This document shows, one piece after another, positions 8,150 through 16,322 of a stretch of 64,000 nucleotides of DNA. Source of the stretch: JAQCEJ01 sp040881995. GTDB taxonomy: Bacteria > Planctomycetota > Planctomycetia > Planctomycetales > Planctomycetaceae. A program made the position numbers and the translations under genes. Location of the stretch: contig JBBECD010000204.1 in NCBI GenBank assembly GCA_040881995.1, positions 9,406 to 73,405 on the forward strand, given 5' to 3'. Every line of letters starts with the position of its first letter. Position 1 is the stretch's first letter. Under the pieces are notes generated by a model that saw only the letters and a list, made by a program, of their open reading frames with translations, had not been told where the DNA came from and did no database searches.

Positions 8150-11100
8150 ATGTCGAACGGCTCTTCTTCCGTAGCGGTGCGATACGGCGCAGCAATACTG
8201 GCCATTTCGCTGGCGACGGCGTTGCGTCTGTTGCTCGATCCGTTGCTCGGCAATCTATTTCCCTTTGCCACGCTGTTTTTCGCGATTCTGCTCGTCGCGT
8301 GGCAGGGGGGGTTCGGACCCGCCCTCACGGCCACGCTGAGCGGTGCGTTTCTCGCATCCTTTTTTCTCTTGCCGCCTCGCATGGAGATGGCGATCGAGGG
8401 ATTTGCCGATCGGGCCGGGTTTGTGTTGTATCTGCTGGTGGGCATAGGCATTTCCATTCTGGGACGATCGATGCAGAGGGCGCTGCAGCGAGCCGAGTCC
8501 CGGGCGGACGAAGCACTCGAACAGAAGCAACAGTTCGAACACGTGCGCGATCGGCTCCAGCAACAGCGGCAAGAGTTAAAGGTGACGCTCACCAGCATCG
8601 GCGACGCCGTCATCACCACCGATCCGCAGGGGTATGTGACGTTTCTCAACCCCGTGGCACAGGAATTGACCGGCTGGCGGTACGGCGAAGCGGCGGGGCG
8701 TCCCCTCGCCGATATTTTCAAGATCATCAACGAGCAAACGCGCGAGCCGGTCGAAAGCCCGGTCGACAAGGTGTTGCGTCTCGGAGGGATCGTCGGTTTG
8801 GCGAATCACACCATCCTCATTGCGAAAGACGGAACCGAAGTTCACATCGACGACAGCGCCGCCCCGATTCGCGACGAAAAGGAAGATCTGCTCGGCGTCG
8901 TGCTGGTCTTCCGCGACGCGTCGCTGAAACGCTCGCTGGAAATCGAACAACGCCGGCTGGCCGCGATCATGGCCTCCTCGGAGGATGCGATTCTCGGCCA
9001 GACATTTTCCGGGGTTCTCACGCACTGGAATGAGGGCGCCGAGCGGCTGTTCGGCTGGCCGGCCGATGAAGCCGTAGGGCAGTCGATTTTCTCGCTGGTC
9101 GTGCCGCCGGACCGCAAGGAGGAATTGCTCGATATTCTCCAGCGCGTGCAGCGGGGGGAAAGCGTCCAGCCGTTTGAGACGATCCGCTGCCGCAAGGACG
9201 GACGAATCCTGCCGGTTTCGGTCCGCATCTCCCCCATTCGCGATGCGGAGGGCAGAATCGTCGCCGCCTCGGCGATAGACCGCGACATCTCTCGGCAGCA
9301 GGCGTACGAGCGAAGAAGAAACGCCCGGCTTGCCGTCACGCAGACCCTCGCGCGGGAGCAGGACGAGACGCAGGCGATCGACCAGGTGTTGGAATCGATC
9401 TGCACCGCACTGCAATGGGATGCGGGAACTTTCTGGAAGGTCGAACCGCAAACCGGGACGCTCCGTTGCCGGAATTTTCGGCAATCGTCCCCCCAAGACC
9501 TCGACGAGTTTCGCGACGCCTCGTCCCGTCACGCTTTTGAGCCCGGCGATAGCTTACCGGGGCGGGTCTGGAGATCGGAGCAAGCGGTCTGGATCGCCGA
9601 CGTCACCGTCGATCCGCACTTTCAGCGCGTGCAAGAGGCGAAGAAGGCCGGACTGCACGGCGCATTTGCCTGTCCCGTCGCCGTCGGGACGAATTTTCTC
9701 GGCGTGTTCGAATTCTTCAGCCAGGAAATTCAGGCCCCCGATCCCGACCTGCTCGAAATGATGGCGACCATCAGCGGGCAGATCGGGCAATTCTTCGAAC
9801 AGCTCGACTCCGAAGCCGCCCTGCGCCGGCAGACCGAACGGCTGAAACTCCTGTGGGAGGCGGCGGCCGTGCTGCTCACGGCTTCCAACCCCGACGCCAT
9901 GATGAAGGCGCTCTTCTCTCAGGTCAGCGATCATCTCGGAGCCGACGCCTATTTCAATTTCGTGGCGGACGAAAACGCGGAAGCGCTGCGACTCGTCTCG
10001 TGCATCGGCATTCCCGAAGAATCGGCCCGCGAAATCGAGCGGCTGGAATTCGGCCGAGCCGTCTGCGGGACCGTCGCGCTCGAACGGCGGCCGATCGTCG
10101 CCACGCATATCCAACAGTCGGACGACCCGAAGGTGCAACTCGTCAAGAGCTTCGGCATCCGCGCCTACGCCTGCAATCCGTTGATGGCCGACGGCCAGTT
10201 AATCGGCACGTTGTCGTTTGCCAGCCGCACGAAGGACCAGTTCGACGACGGCGAACTTTCGTTCTTCGAGACGTTGTCGCGTTACGTCACGTTCGCTTAT
10301 ATCCGCCTCCGGCTGCTCGAACGGCTGCAGGATGCCGATCGCCGCAAGGATGACTTTCTCGCGACGTTGGCTCACGAGCTGCGTAATCCGCTGGCCCCGA
10401 TCCGCAACGGGCTGCAGGTCATCCGCATGGCGAAAGACGACAAACAAATGGTCGAACAGGCCCGCGGCATGATGGAACGGCAACTCGAGCAGATGGTGCG
10501 TCTGATCGACGACCTGCTCGATATCTCGCGGATCACGCGCAACAAACTCGAGCTCCGCAAAGAAAACGTCGAACTCAAGCAGGTTATCGACAGCGCCGTC
10601 GAAACGTCACAGCATCTGATCGATCAGGGTGAGCACCAGTTGACGGTGTCGCTTCCCCCCGAATCGATTCTCGTCGAGGCCGACCCGACGCGGCTTTCCC
10701 AAATCTTCGCCAACCTGCTGAACAACGCGGCGAAATACACCGAAAACGGCGGCCGCATCCGGCTCACCGTCGAACGGCAGGGAAGCGACGCCATCATTTC
10801 GGTGCGCGATACCGGCATCGGCATCGCCGCCGAACATCTCCCGAAACTTTTCGAAATGTTCTCGCAGGTCGCCCCGGCGCTGGAGCGGTCGCAAGGAGGG
10901 CTCGGCATCGGTCTGGCACTCGTCCGCGGACTCGTCGACATGCACGGCGGCAGCATCGAGGCCCGCAGCGAAGGGCTCGGCAAGGGAAGCGAGTTCATCG
11001 TGCGGCTGCCCGTTTTAATCGCGCACTCGACGGCTGTAAAACCGCCCGAATCCGCCCCGGACACCGCCGCGGCACAGCCGAAACAGAAAATACTGGTCGT

Positions 11101-11452
11101 CGACGACAACAAGGATGCCGCCAAAATGCTGGCGATGACCTTGCAACTGCTGGGACACGAACTCCACACGGTGCACGACGGTGAAGAAGCGGTAAATGCC
11201 GCCGCGGCGCTTCGGCCCGACGTCATCTTGCTCGATATCGGTTTGCCCAAGTTGAACGGATACGAGGCCTGCCGCCGCATCCGCCGGCAGCCTGATGGTG
11301 ACAAGATCAACATGATCGCGCTCACCGGCTGGGGGCAGGAAGGGGACAAACAAAAGGCGCTGCAGGCCGGTTTCGATCAACATTGCACCAAGCCGGTCGA
11401 TGTATCGAGTTTAATACCGCTGCTGGAACGATCGGAAAGAATCCCCGGTTGA
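8150..11452 (+). CDS. membrane hybrid histidine kinase with PAS, GAF and receiver domains
   Basis: 1100 residues. Order by eye: four-helix DUF4118/KdpD-like membrane region (about 8-105), coiled coil with Gln-rich segment (115-140), PAS (142-262), PAS (267-385), GAF (400-555), GAF (570-725), HisKA with phospho-acceptor His742 in LAHELRNPLAP, HATPase (N box NLLNNAAKY, G boxes DTGIGI and GLGIGLALV), and a C-terminal receiver with Asp1029 in LLDIGLP. It autophosphorylates and passes phosphate within the same chain. The final output is not encoded here, as no separate response regulator or Hpt gene is adjacent. GAF domains could bind small ligands or light-absorbing groups, but no chromophore Cys motif was noted. 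Start MSNGSSS is the only convincing one. Confidence 0.93.
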   Translation: MSNGSSSVAVRYGAAILAISLATALRLLLDPLLGNLFPFATLFFAILLVAWQGGFGPALTATLSGAFLASFFLLPPRMEMAIEGFADRAGFVLYLLVGIGISILGRSMQRALQRAESRADEALEQKQQFEHVRDRLQQQRQELKVTLTSIGDAVITTDPQGYVTFLNPVAQELTGWRYGEAAGRPLADIFKIINEQTREPVESPVDKVLRLGGIVGLANHTILIAKDGTEVHIDDSAAPIRDEKEDLLGVVLVFRDASLKRSLEIEQRRLAAIMASSEDAILGQTFSGVLTHWNEGAERLFGWPADEAVGQSIFSLVVPPDRKEELLDILQRVQRGESVQPFETIRCRKDGRILPVSVRISPIRDAEGRIVAASAIDRDISRQQAYERRRNARLAVTQTLAREQDETQAIDQVLESICTALQWDAGTFWKVEPQTGTLRCRNFRQSSPQDLDEFRDASSRHAFEPGDSLPGRVWRSEQAVWIADVTVDPHFQRVQEAKKAGLHGAFACPVAVGTNFLGVFEFFSQEIQAPDPDLLEMMATISGQIGQFFEQLDSEAALRRQTERLKLLWEAAAVLLTASNPDAMMKALFSQVSDHLGADAYFNFVADENAEALRLVSCIGIPEESAREIERLEFGRAVCGTVALERRPIVATHIQQSDDPKVQLVKSFGIRAYACNPLMADGQLIGTLSFASRTKDQFDDGELSFFETLSRYVTFAYIRLRLLERLQDADRRKDDFLATLAHELRNPLAPIRNGLQVIRMAKDDKQMVEQARGMMERQLEQMVRLIDDLLDISRITRNKLELRKENVELKQVIDSAVETSQHLIDQGEHQLTVSLPPESILVEADPTRLSQIFANLLNNAAKYTENGGRIRLTVERQGSDAIISVRDTGIGIAAEHLPKLFEMFSQVAPALERSQGGLGIGLALVRGLVDMHGGSIEARSEGLGKGSEFIVRLPVLIAHSTAVKPPESAPDTAAAQPKQKILVVDDNKDAAKMLAMTLQLLGHELHTVHDGEEAVNAAAALRPDVILLDIGLPKLNGYEACRRIRRQPDGDKINMIALTGWGQEGDKQKALQAGFDQHCTKPVDVSSLIPLLERSERIPG

Positions 11453-11525
11453 CCCGCTTCGCGGCCGGTTCCCCAAAAGTTGAACCAACGTCGTCCCCGC
11501 GTCGATACTAAAAAAATCGATGGCT

Positions 11526-11555
11526 GGCGTTTTGGCCAAAATCACCAAAAACGCC
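11526..11555. other. hairpin between kinase and cold-shock gene
   Basis: GGCGTTTTGG at 11526-11535 pairs with CCAAAAACGCC at 11545-11555 (one extra A in the right arm). It lies 74 bases after the kinase stop. It could be a weak terminator for the kinase gene. Nothing else is seen between 11453 and 11619. Confidence 0.35.
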
Positions 11556-11619
11556 CAAGACGTGAAATCGCCCTCCGCGGCATTTGTCGAGCGAATCTTC
11601 CCGGCGGCGAGCTTACCAT

Positions 11620-11649
11620 TTGCTTTTTAAGATCGAAGCTGCATATACT
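11620..11649 (+). promoter_or_regulatory. likely promoter of the cold-shock gene
   Basis: TTGCTT at 11620-11625, an 18-base spacer, and TATACT at 11644-11649. A start of transcription near 11656 would give a leader of about 75 bases before the cold-shock ATG, a length compatible with cold-regulated leaders. The -10 is good (5 of 6) and the -35 is poor. Confidence 0.4.
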
Positions 11650-11731
11650 ACGGTCACACAAAGGACGATGAGCGGTAACAAGTCGTTGCTGGTTCCACGT
11701 TCTTAACACAATCCTGGTAGGAAGCACGCAG

Positions 11732-11929
11732 ATGGCCGAAGGTACGATCAAAAAGTTGACAGACAGAGGTTTTGGATTCATCAGCACGGATGGCGGAACA
11801 GATTTGTTCTTTCACTCAAAAAATGTGCAGGGCGCCAGCTTCGAGCAATTGCACGAAGGGCAACGCGTGACGTATTCCGAAGGTCGCGGACCTAAGGGGC
11901 CGTGCGCCGAAAACGTAACGCCGGCCTAA
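11732..11929 (+). CDS. cold-shock domain protein
   Basis: 65 residues, the normal size of CspA-type single-domain proteins, which bind single-stranded RNA and DNA and melt mRNA structure in the cytoplasm. RNP1 is present as RGFGFI (residues 12-17) and RNP2 as DLFFHS (residues 24-29), followed by the loop with FEQLHEGQRVTY and the closing strand GPCAENV. A good ribosome-binding sequence (AGGAAG) precedes the ATG. Probably monocistronic: a likely promoter lies upstream and a strong stem-loop about 90 bases downstream. Whether it responds to cold, growth phase or other stress cannot be told from sequence. Confidence 0.95.
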   Translation: MAEGTIKKLTDRGFGFISTDGGTDLFFHSKNVQGASFEQLHEGQRVTYSEGRGPKGPCAENVTPA

Positions 11930-12021
11930 TTTCGCCGTCGCTTCGAAACTCAACGGGACATCTCGGTTTTGCCCGCATTGCATCATTTGATGACGCAATA
12001 TGAGGGGATTATCGAATCCTC

Positions 12022-12064
12022 GAAATGGCTCGACGCAGTAGGTTTGCTGCGCTCGAGCCATTTC
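12022..12064. terminator. long stem-loop after the cold-shock gene
   Basis: GAAATGGCTCG (12022-12032) and CGAGCCATTTC (12054-12064) are perfectly complementary, and CGCAG/CTGCG inside extends the stem. It sits about 90 bases after the cold-shock stop. No T tract follows (GTTTCAATCC), so it may end or stabilise the transcript. Confidence 0.5.
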
Positions 12065-12246
12065 GTTTCAATCCCCGCGTTCGAGACGATCGTCTCCATT
12101 CGGACGGACAGCCTCGAGCGGCGGGGTTTATCCCCGCCGTTCTGTCAGAAGGACAAGCCCGGCGGGTGTCACTGGCGGCGATTATAACTCTTCCGATTGC
12201 AATAAAACGTCTATCCCTATCAACCTCACATCACGCTAACAAACTC

Positions 12247-12561
12247 TTCGGGTGCCACTGGCTCGGCCAGTGTGCCTTTGTTTTTTGCCTTTCAATCCAA
12301 GAACTCGGGCGGTATCCCGTGCACGAACGGCTGATTCGGGAGCTGCTGCAATATGCCGGCTGAACCGGGTTCGCCAATCGTCGTTGGTCAATAAAGGCCG
12401 TCGGCGGTAGCATGAGAACGTGAATTCATGAGCCTGCCCCGGTTCGTGCACGTGCTTGACGAGCTCTCGGTGAACCACGACGATCTCCACGATACGCAGT
12501 TGGCATGTCTCTCGTGAAATGAGAATACCAAAGGCACACTGGCCGGAGCCAGTGGCACCCG
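12247..12561. repeat. inverted REP-like pair flanking a transposase remnant
   Basis: The element at 12249-12280 (CGGGTGCCACTGGC followed by TCGGCCAGTGTGCC and TTTG) recurs in inverted orientation at 12529-12561 with one extra base. Each copy is itself partly palindromic around GCCACTGGC/GCCAGTG. Related copies occur at 36500-36526 and 55244-55270. The interval carries a RAYT-like N-terminal coding fragment. The rest of 11930-12796 outside these elements and the 12022 stem-loop shows no gene I can support. Confidence 0.7.
12335..12460 (-). pseudogene. remnant of REP-associated tyrosine transposase (RAYT/IS200-like), N-terminus
   Basis: On the minus strand about 40 codons read VKHVHEPGQAHEFTFSCYRR and then RPLLTNDDWRTRFSRHIAAA. 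This matches the start of RAYT/Y1-transposase proteins as I know them from planctomycetes (a PG-x-HE-x-TFSCY-x-R-x-PLL pattern). No downstream HUH motif or catalytic Tyr is present: the frame runs into the REP-like element at 12249-12280 instead. It has no good start codon of its own. I read it as an internally deleted, dead transposase whose cognate repeats still flank it. Identification rests on a short stretch and should be treated as probable. Confidence 0.55.
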
Positions 12562-12796
12562 AAAAGTCTGATAGCATGTTGTGCGGTTGAGAGGAATCGA
12601 CGCCGATTTGCACCCGGAAAACCCGGCTGACCAGTGGCACCTGGCGTGGAGCCCTGATCTACGATGCCCTCTACGCCAAGCTCGCCAGGGAGATGCGACT
12701 CAACCGAAATTTGAATCAGGGAAATTAACAGCGATCTCATGGATCATGGAGTAGGAACCGACGAGGAATACCAGTCCGCACACAAGGAGTTTGATT

Positions 12797-13924
12797 ATGA
12801 CAAGTCGGAATAGACCATTATCGATGACGTGGGCCGGAGTAACGTTATGGGCGCTCTTGGTTACCGCAACAGTTCAGGCCGATGAAGGGACGTTCGAGGA
12901 GACCGATGTCGGCGAATTACGGACAAAGACAGACGCCGTGACGTCCGTTGACGACGTGCAAGTCGCCGCGAAAATCAAGGCCCTATCCGATTCACCAACG
13001 CGGGTCGTTGTGGTCAACACGGGAGACGCCTCGGTGTCGCTTGTTGATCTGACCACGATGTCGGAAGTATCGCGCCATAAAGTCGGCTCGAAGCCGTACG
13101 GAATCGCCGTCATGCAGGATGGAAAGAGTGTGGCCGTGGGTGTGGAAGACGAAGAGTGCGTCAAATTCTTCTCGCTCCCCGGTTTTGAACTGCAATCCAA
13201 AATTCCGATCGGCAAGATGCACAACGACCACATCATCCTTTCCACGGACGGTCGCGAACTCTACGTGGCGAATTTTTACAGCGACGACGTGTTGGTCATC
13301 GATGTGGCGGCTCGCAAGGAAGCCGCTCGCATCACCGGATGCAGCGCACCACACGTGGTGAAGTACGGACCGCTCCGCAAGCGAGCTTTTGTCACCTGTA
13401 AGAAGATCACGGGCATCGCCATCATCGACCCGGCTGACAAGAAATTGCTGAAGTTTCATCAACTCAACGTCAACCCTCGCAGCCTGACGTTTTCGCCGGA
13501 CGAGTCGAAAGTCTATTTCGGCTCGTTCTGGGTCAATGGCTTCTTCGAGATGGAGACCGAATCGGGCAAAGTGACGCGGCTGCTGGCGTTCGATCCCCCC
13601 GCCGACAATGGCGCCGATCAGGAAGTCACCTATCACGGCGTGGAAGCGGTCGGCAATAACATCGTGCTGGCGGCAAACGAAGGGCGTTCCTACGTCGACG
13701 CCGTGGATGTCAGAAGCGGTAAACTCCTCGATCGGCTGACCGTTTCCAAGCCGTGCTGCGTCGAACGCATTCCCGGCTCTGCCGAGGGACCGACGCGGGT
13801 GCTGGTGAGCAATCTTGGAGACGGCACGCTGGATCTCGTCGAAGTGGCGGGTGATGGCACGCTGCAATCGTTAGGGAAGGCTCCAGTCGGCGCGGCCCCG
13901 AAGCGAGTCGCATTTCTGCCATAG
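12797..13924 (+). CDS. exported YVTN-type beta-propeller protein
   Basis: 375 residues. An N-terminal signal peptide (MTSRNRPLSMTWAGVTLWAL, cleavage likely after VQA) is followed by repeated WD/YVTN-like blades: RVVVVNTGDASVSLVDL, KPYGIAVMQDGKSVAVGV, HIILSTDGRELYVANF, SLTFSPDESKVYFGS. The fold is a seven-bladed propeller by analogy. No heme motif or catalytic site is seen. A ribosome-binding AAGGAG (12784-12789) fits ATG at 12797 better than the TTG at 12791. Only 38 bases separate it from the superoxide dismutase gene, which has its own AGGAG, so the two form an operon. The propeller may therefore serve oxidant defence or act as a periplasmic partner, which is inference. Confidence 0.88.
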   Translation: MTSRNRPLSMTWAGVTLWALLVTATVQADEGTFEETDVGELRTKTDAVTSVDDVQVAAKIKALSDSPTRVVVVNTGDASVSLVDLTTMSEVSRHKVGSKPYGIAVMQDGKSVAVGVEDEECVKFFSLPGFELQSKIPIGKMHNDHIILSTDGRELYVANFYSDDVLVIDVAARKEAARITGCSAPHVVKYGPLRKRAFVTCKKITGIAIIDPADKKLLKFHQLNVNPRSLTFSPDESKVYFGSFWVNGFFEMETESGKVTRLLAFDPPADNGADQEVTYHGVEAVGNNIVLAANEGRSYVDAVDVRSGKLLDRLTVSKPCCVERIPGSAEGPTRVLVSNLGDGTLDLVEVAGDGTLQSLGKAPVGAAPKRVAFLP

Positions 13925-13962
13925 TTCGAACAATCATTGTCAACTCAAACGCAGGAGACATC

Positions 13963-14685
13963 ATGAGCGATCTCAATCGACGTAATTTTCTCTTCGTCTC
14001 GTCCGGAGCGGCCATCGGCACGTTTGCCGTACCGGGTTTGACTGAAGCCGCGGAGGATTCCGAGGAAAAACTCAATTTTTCCGCCAGCGGTTTGGTGACG
14101 GGAATTCCCAAGCCCTTGAAACACAAATCGATTCCCGGTTTCCTGAGCGCGGAGCAGATCGCCCCGCATCACACCGCTCATTATGCAGGAGCGCTCAGAG
14201 GCTACGCCGGAGCCGACGCCCGATTGGAAGAAAGCATTGTTTCCGGCACGGCCGTTGATGCCGCTGCGTTCGGGGCGCTCAAACGCACGATCAACAGTCG
14301 GGGCAATAGCGTCGTGTTGCATGAATTGTACTTCGATGGACTTGCACCGCAAGCAGCCGATCCGACGGCCGCCATTCGAAAAGCGATCGAACACCGCTTC
14401 GGCACGCTGGAGAAATGGACCGCCGATTTCATCGCGAGCGCGAAGGACGCCGCCGGCTGGGCGATGCTCGTCAGGCATCCGGTCAACGGTAAACTCTATA
14501 ACGTCGTCAGCGATGAGCACGCGATGGGATTGCTCTGGATGGCCGTGCCGCTCATTGTCATCGACACTTACGAACATGCTTTTTACATTGATTATCAGAA
14601 TCGCAAGGCGGAATACGTCGAGAAATTCATGGAGCATATCGACTGGCAAGAAGCCAATGCTCGATTCCGTTGGTCATCCTCATGA
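13963..14685 (+). CDS. Tat-exported Fe/Mn-type superoxide dismutase
   Basis: 240 residues. The N-terminus NRRNFLFVSSG is a twin-arginine signal, so export in folded, metal-loaded form is expected. Metal ligands of the Fe/Mn SOD family are present by eye alignment: His69 (PHHTAHY), His120 (VVLHELYF), Asp201 and His205 (IDTYEHAFYIDYQNR). The C-terminal EYVEKFMEHIDW is typical. The active-site Tyr34 position appears to be Ala77. Neither Gln that usually bonds to the metal-bound solvent is visible; Ser116 stands at one place and Ala187, next to His186, at the other. It removes superoxide if active, and metal choice cannot be predicted. Second gene after the propeller protein. Confidence 0.88.
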   Translation: MSDLNRRNFLFVSSGAAIGTFAVPGLTEAAEDSEEKLNFSASGLVTGIPKPLKHKSIPGFLSAEQIAPHHTAHYAGALRGYAGADARLEESIVSGTAVDAAAFGALKRTINSRGNSVVLHELYFDGLAPQAADPTAAIRKAIEHRFGTLEKWTADFIASAKDAAGWAMLVRHPVNGKLYNVVSDEHAMGLLWMAVPLIVIDTYEHAFYIDYQNRKAEYVEKFMEHIDWQEANARFRWSSS

Positions 14686-14735
14686 GTACGATGACGCCGG
14701 GTGCCAATGCTGACAGATTTGGGTCAGAAGTGCTT

Positions 14736-14947
14736 CGCTGCGCAACCCACACGCAGTGGCGTGTGGGTTGCGCAGCGACGAGAAGCCGTTGTTGACAGCT
14801 CGATGATAGCACAAGCACCTCGGTATTATTATTCGATCGACTCGATCGGCACACCCACCGTTCGTCTGATTGAACATCAATCATTGATCGTGACCCCTCA
14901 TAACATGCTTCTTGTGCCAATGGCACCCACACGCAGGAGCGTGTGGG
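14736..14947. repeat. two related palindromes with GCGTGTGGG arms
   Basis: CGCTGCGCAACCCACACG (14736-14753) pairs perfectly with 14760-14777 around CAGTGG: an 18-bp stem 50 bases after the dismutase stop. CCCACACGC (14926-14934) pairs with GCGTGTGGG (14939-14947) around AGGA. Both share ACCCACACGCAG. The first may act as a terminator, though no T run follows. Confidence 0.7.
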
Positions 14948-15165
14948 CCACCCCGTGTTGAGCGCAGCGAAACCACCGGAACGGTCAATCTGTGCGGTGC
15001 CGACCCCGGCGGGGTCTCAGCCCCCTAACCTCACGCTTCGGAATGTGCGATGCGGATTTCCGGATGCGATCTCCCGTCAGAGGATTCACCAATTCGTCGC
15101 GACGCGGCGGCTTGATCGAGCGACCGGCTGCGACCCCGCCGGGGTCGGTGATATATAATGTCGCG

Positions 15166-15201
15166 GATCCGGTGGTTTCGCTTTCGCTCAACCACCGGAT
15201 C
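15166..15201. repeat. inverted repeat GATCCGGTGGTT/AACCACCGGATC
   Basis: Perfect 12-bp arms at 15166-15177 and 15190-15201 around TCGCTTTCGCTC. A partial copy of one side (GAGCGCAGCGAAACCACCGG) lies near 14962-14981, so it belongs to a local repeat family. Confidence 0.6.
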
Positions 15202-15403
15202 ATGGCTGTGACCTCTGCGAGGTCGAAGGTGACGGGCGAGGTCGATACGCCGCTTCGTTACGCATTTGCGGGGAATGCATCACTGCGGTATCCATATTGT
15301 TTTTCGGACGCGGCATCGATTCTATTCCCAAACAACACTCCCCTTCCGAAACAGCGCTCTTTCCAAACACGGCTCCCATTCCCCAACATCGATCCCACAA
15401 TAA

Positions 15404-15452
15404 TGCGAAGCATCAACTCCTCTATAGGCGCATTGTTGCGCGAAGCGGGTCG
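15404..15452. repeat. segment shared with 46815-46866
   Basis: This stretch includes CATCAACTCCTCTATAGGCG and TTGTTGCGCGAAGCGGGTCG, which match CATCAATTCCTCGATAAGGCG and TGGTTGCGCGAAGCGCGGTCG downstream with few differences. Both copies are preceded by blocks with TTCCCAAACA and followed by GCGCGC-rich sequence, so a longer decayed repeat is likely. Confidence 0.6.
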
Positions 15453-15598
15453 GCGGCTGGCCGAGGTCATCGCCGGGCCTCTTCACGGACCACTGACGAC
15501 GGACCACTGACCCCGAACCCCGAACCCCGAAAACATCCGCGCCTGAGTAGTCACCCCAAAATGTTGTTTGCAATGGTGCGCAGATACGCACGAAGTCC

Positions 15599-15661
15599 TG
15601 CTTTTGCGCTCGCGAGTGGCGCTTTTGAGCGCGCGAGTGATGCTTTTAAACGCGCAAGACG
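15599..15661. repeat. 21-bp tandem repeat, three units
   Basis: Units at 15599-15619, 15620-15640 and 15641-15661 share (T/C)GCTTTTG(C/A)GC and CGCGAGTG, with the third unit diverged. Twenty-one bases is seven codons, so one frame would give Leu-rich heptads, but no ribosome-binding site or conserved product supports a gene. Confidence 0.65.
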
Positions 15662-16181
15662 CGCGCGAAATGCATTTCAAACAGCTTTTTGCGGCGATGT
15701 TTTCTATCCCATTCTTCTCTTTCTTCCCATGTTCCGGTCTCATTTGTTCGGGAATCGTCGTGTTTGCCATCGGTGAGTGATTTGGGGCTACCTGGTTCAC
15801 CCCAGCTACCTGGCTTGATGCCCTGGGAGGCACTTCCTCGACAAAAGTGGCCGGTTTACATGCACGCGATGACATGCGTGCGCAGCGCGCATTGGCGCGC
15901 ATCGGCGAAGGATTCGTAAGGGCTGACGCTGTCATGAGTTCGATTTCGGACACGATGTCGATTGCGGCTCGATTTTTTGCGCTGAAGTGCGCGCAAAAGC
16001 GTCGATTTTCATCGTTTTTGGTGGTTTTTTGGTGCTTTTGCGTCCAAAATGCACGCCAAAATGCGCCCTCATTCGGCTTTCGGGCTCTTTTTCCCAGAGG
16101 GAGAAGGAGTTATGACGCGCGCTGAAGTGCGCATTTCGCTGCATTTTTGGTCGATTTTCGTGGTGCGATTTTCAGACTCCT

Positions 16182-16197
16182 TGTTTCACGTGAAACG
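16182..16197. promoter_or_regulatory. parS-like centromere site 1
   Basis: TGTTTCACGTGAAACG matches the well-known bacterial parS sequence (TGTTTCACGTGAAACA) at 15 of 16 positions, and its 14-bp core GTTTCACGTGAAAC is a perfect palindrome. ParB family proteins load chromosomes at such sites. No parA or parB gene is in the window. Confidence 0.65.
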
Positions 16198-16224
16198 GGG
16201 GGCGGTTGTTGGGGGATGGCGGGC

Positions 16225-16240
16225 GGTTTCACGTGAAATG
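16225..16240. promoter_or_regulatory. parS-like centromere site 2
   Basis: GGTTTCACGTGAAATG keeps the 12-bp palindrome TTTCACGTGAAA. It differs from the parS consensus at the two ends and one inner position. Its centre is 43 bp from that of site 1. Paired sites raise the chance that this is a real ParB-binding region. Confidence 0.55.
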
Positions 16241-16269
16241 AAGCGCTCCGCGATGCGTCGCGGCTAACC
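16241..16269. repeat. GCCGCGACGC repeat, short copy in inverse orientation
   Basis: AAGCGCTCCGCGATGCGTCG followed by CGGCTAACC is the reverse complement of the outer parts of the repeats at 17476-17515 and 45158-45199. It directly abuts parS-like site 2. Confidence 0.6.
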
Positions 16270-16322
16270 TCAGGGAGCTTACGCTCCCCGCTCGCTGGTC
16301 CCCGCACCCCGCACAGGCCGAT

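Larger units (their letters stand above)
14686..16322. other. 1.6-kb gene-free repeat-rich region
   Basis: No open frame here has a ribosome-binding site plus a recognisable protein. The interval holds, in order: two CCCACACGC palindromes, GACCCCGGCGGGGTC and its near-copy around 15010 and 15130, an AACCACC inverted repeat, CCCCGAA runs near 15510, a segment shared with 46815-46866, a 21-bp tandem repeat, GCGCGC-rich sequence from 15850 to 16140, two parS-like sites and a GGGAGC-TTAC-GCTCCC hairpin at 16273-16288. Confidence 0.7.

Noticed and set aside
15992..16144. Short coding frames in GCGCGC-rich DNA upstream of the parS-like sites
   Set aside because: They are biased by sequence composition on both strands, with no ribosome-binding site and no similarity.
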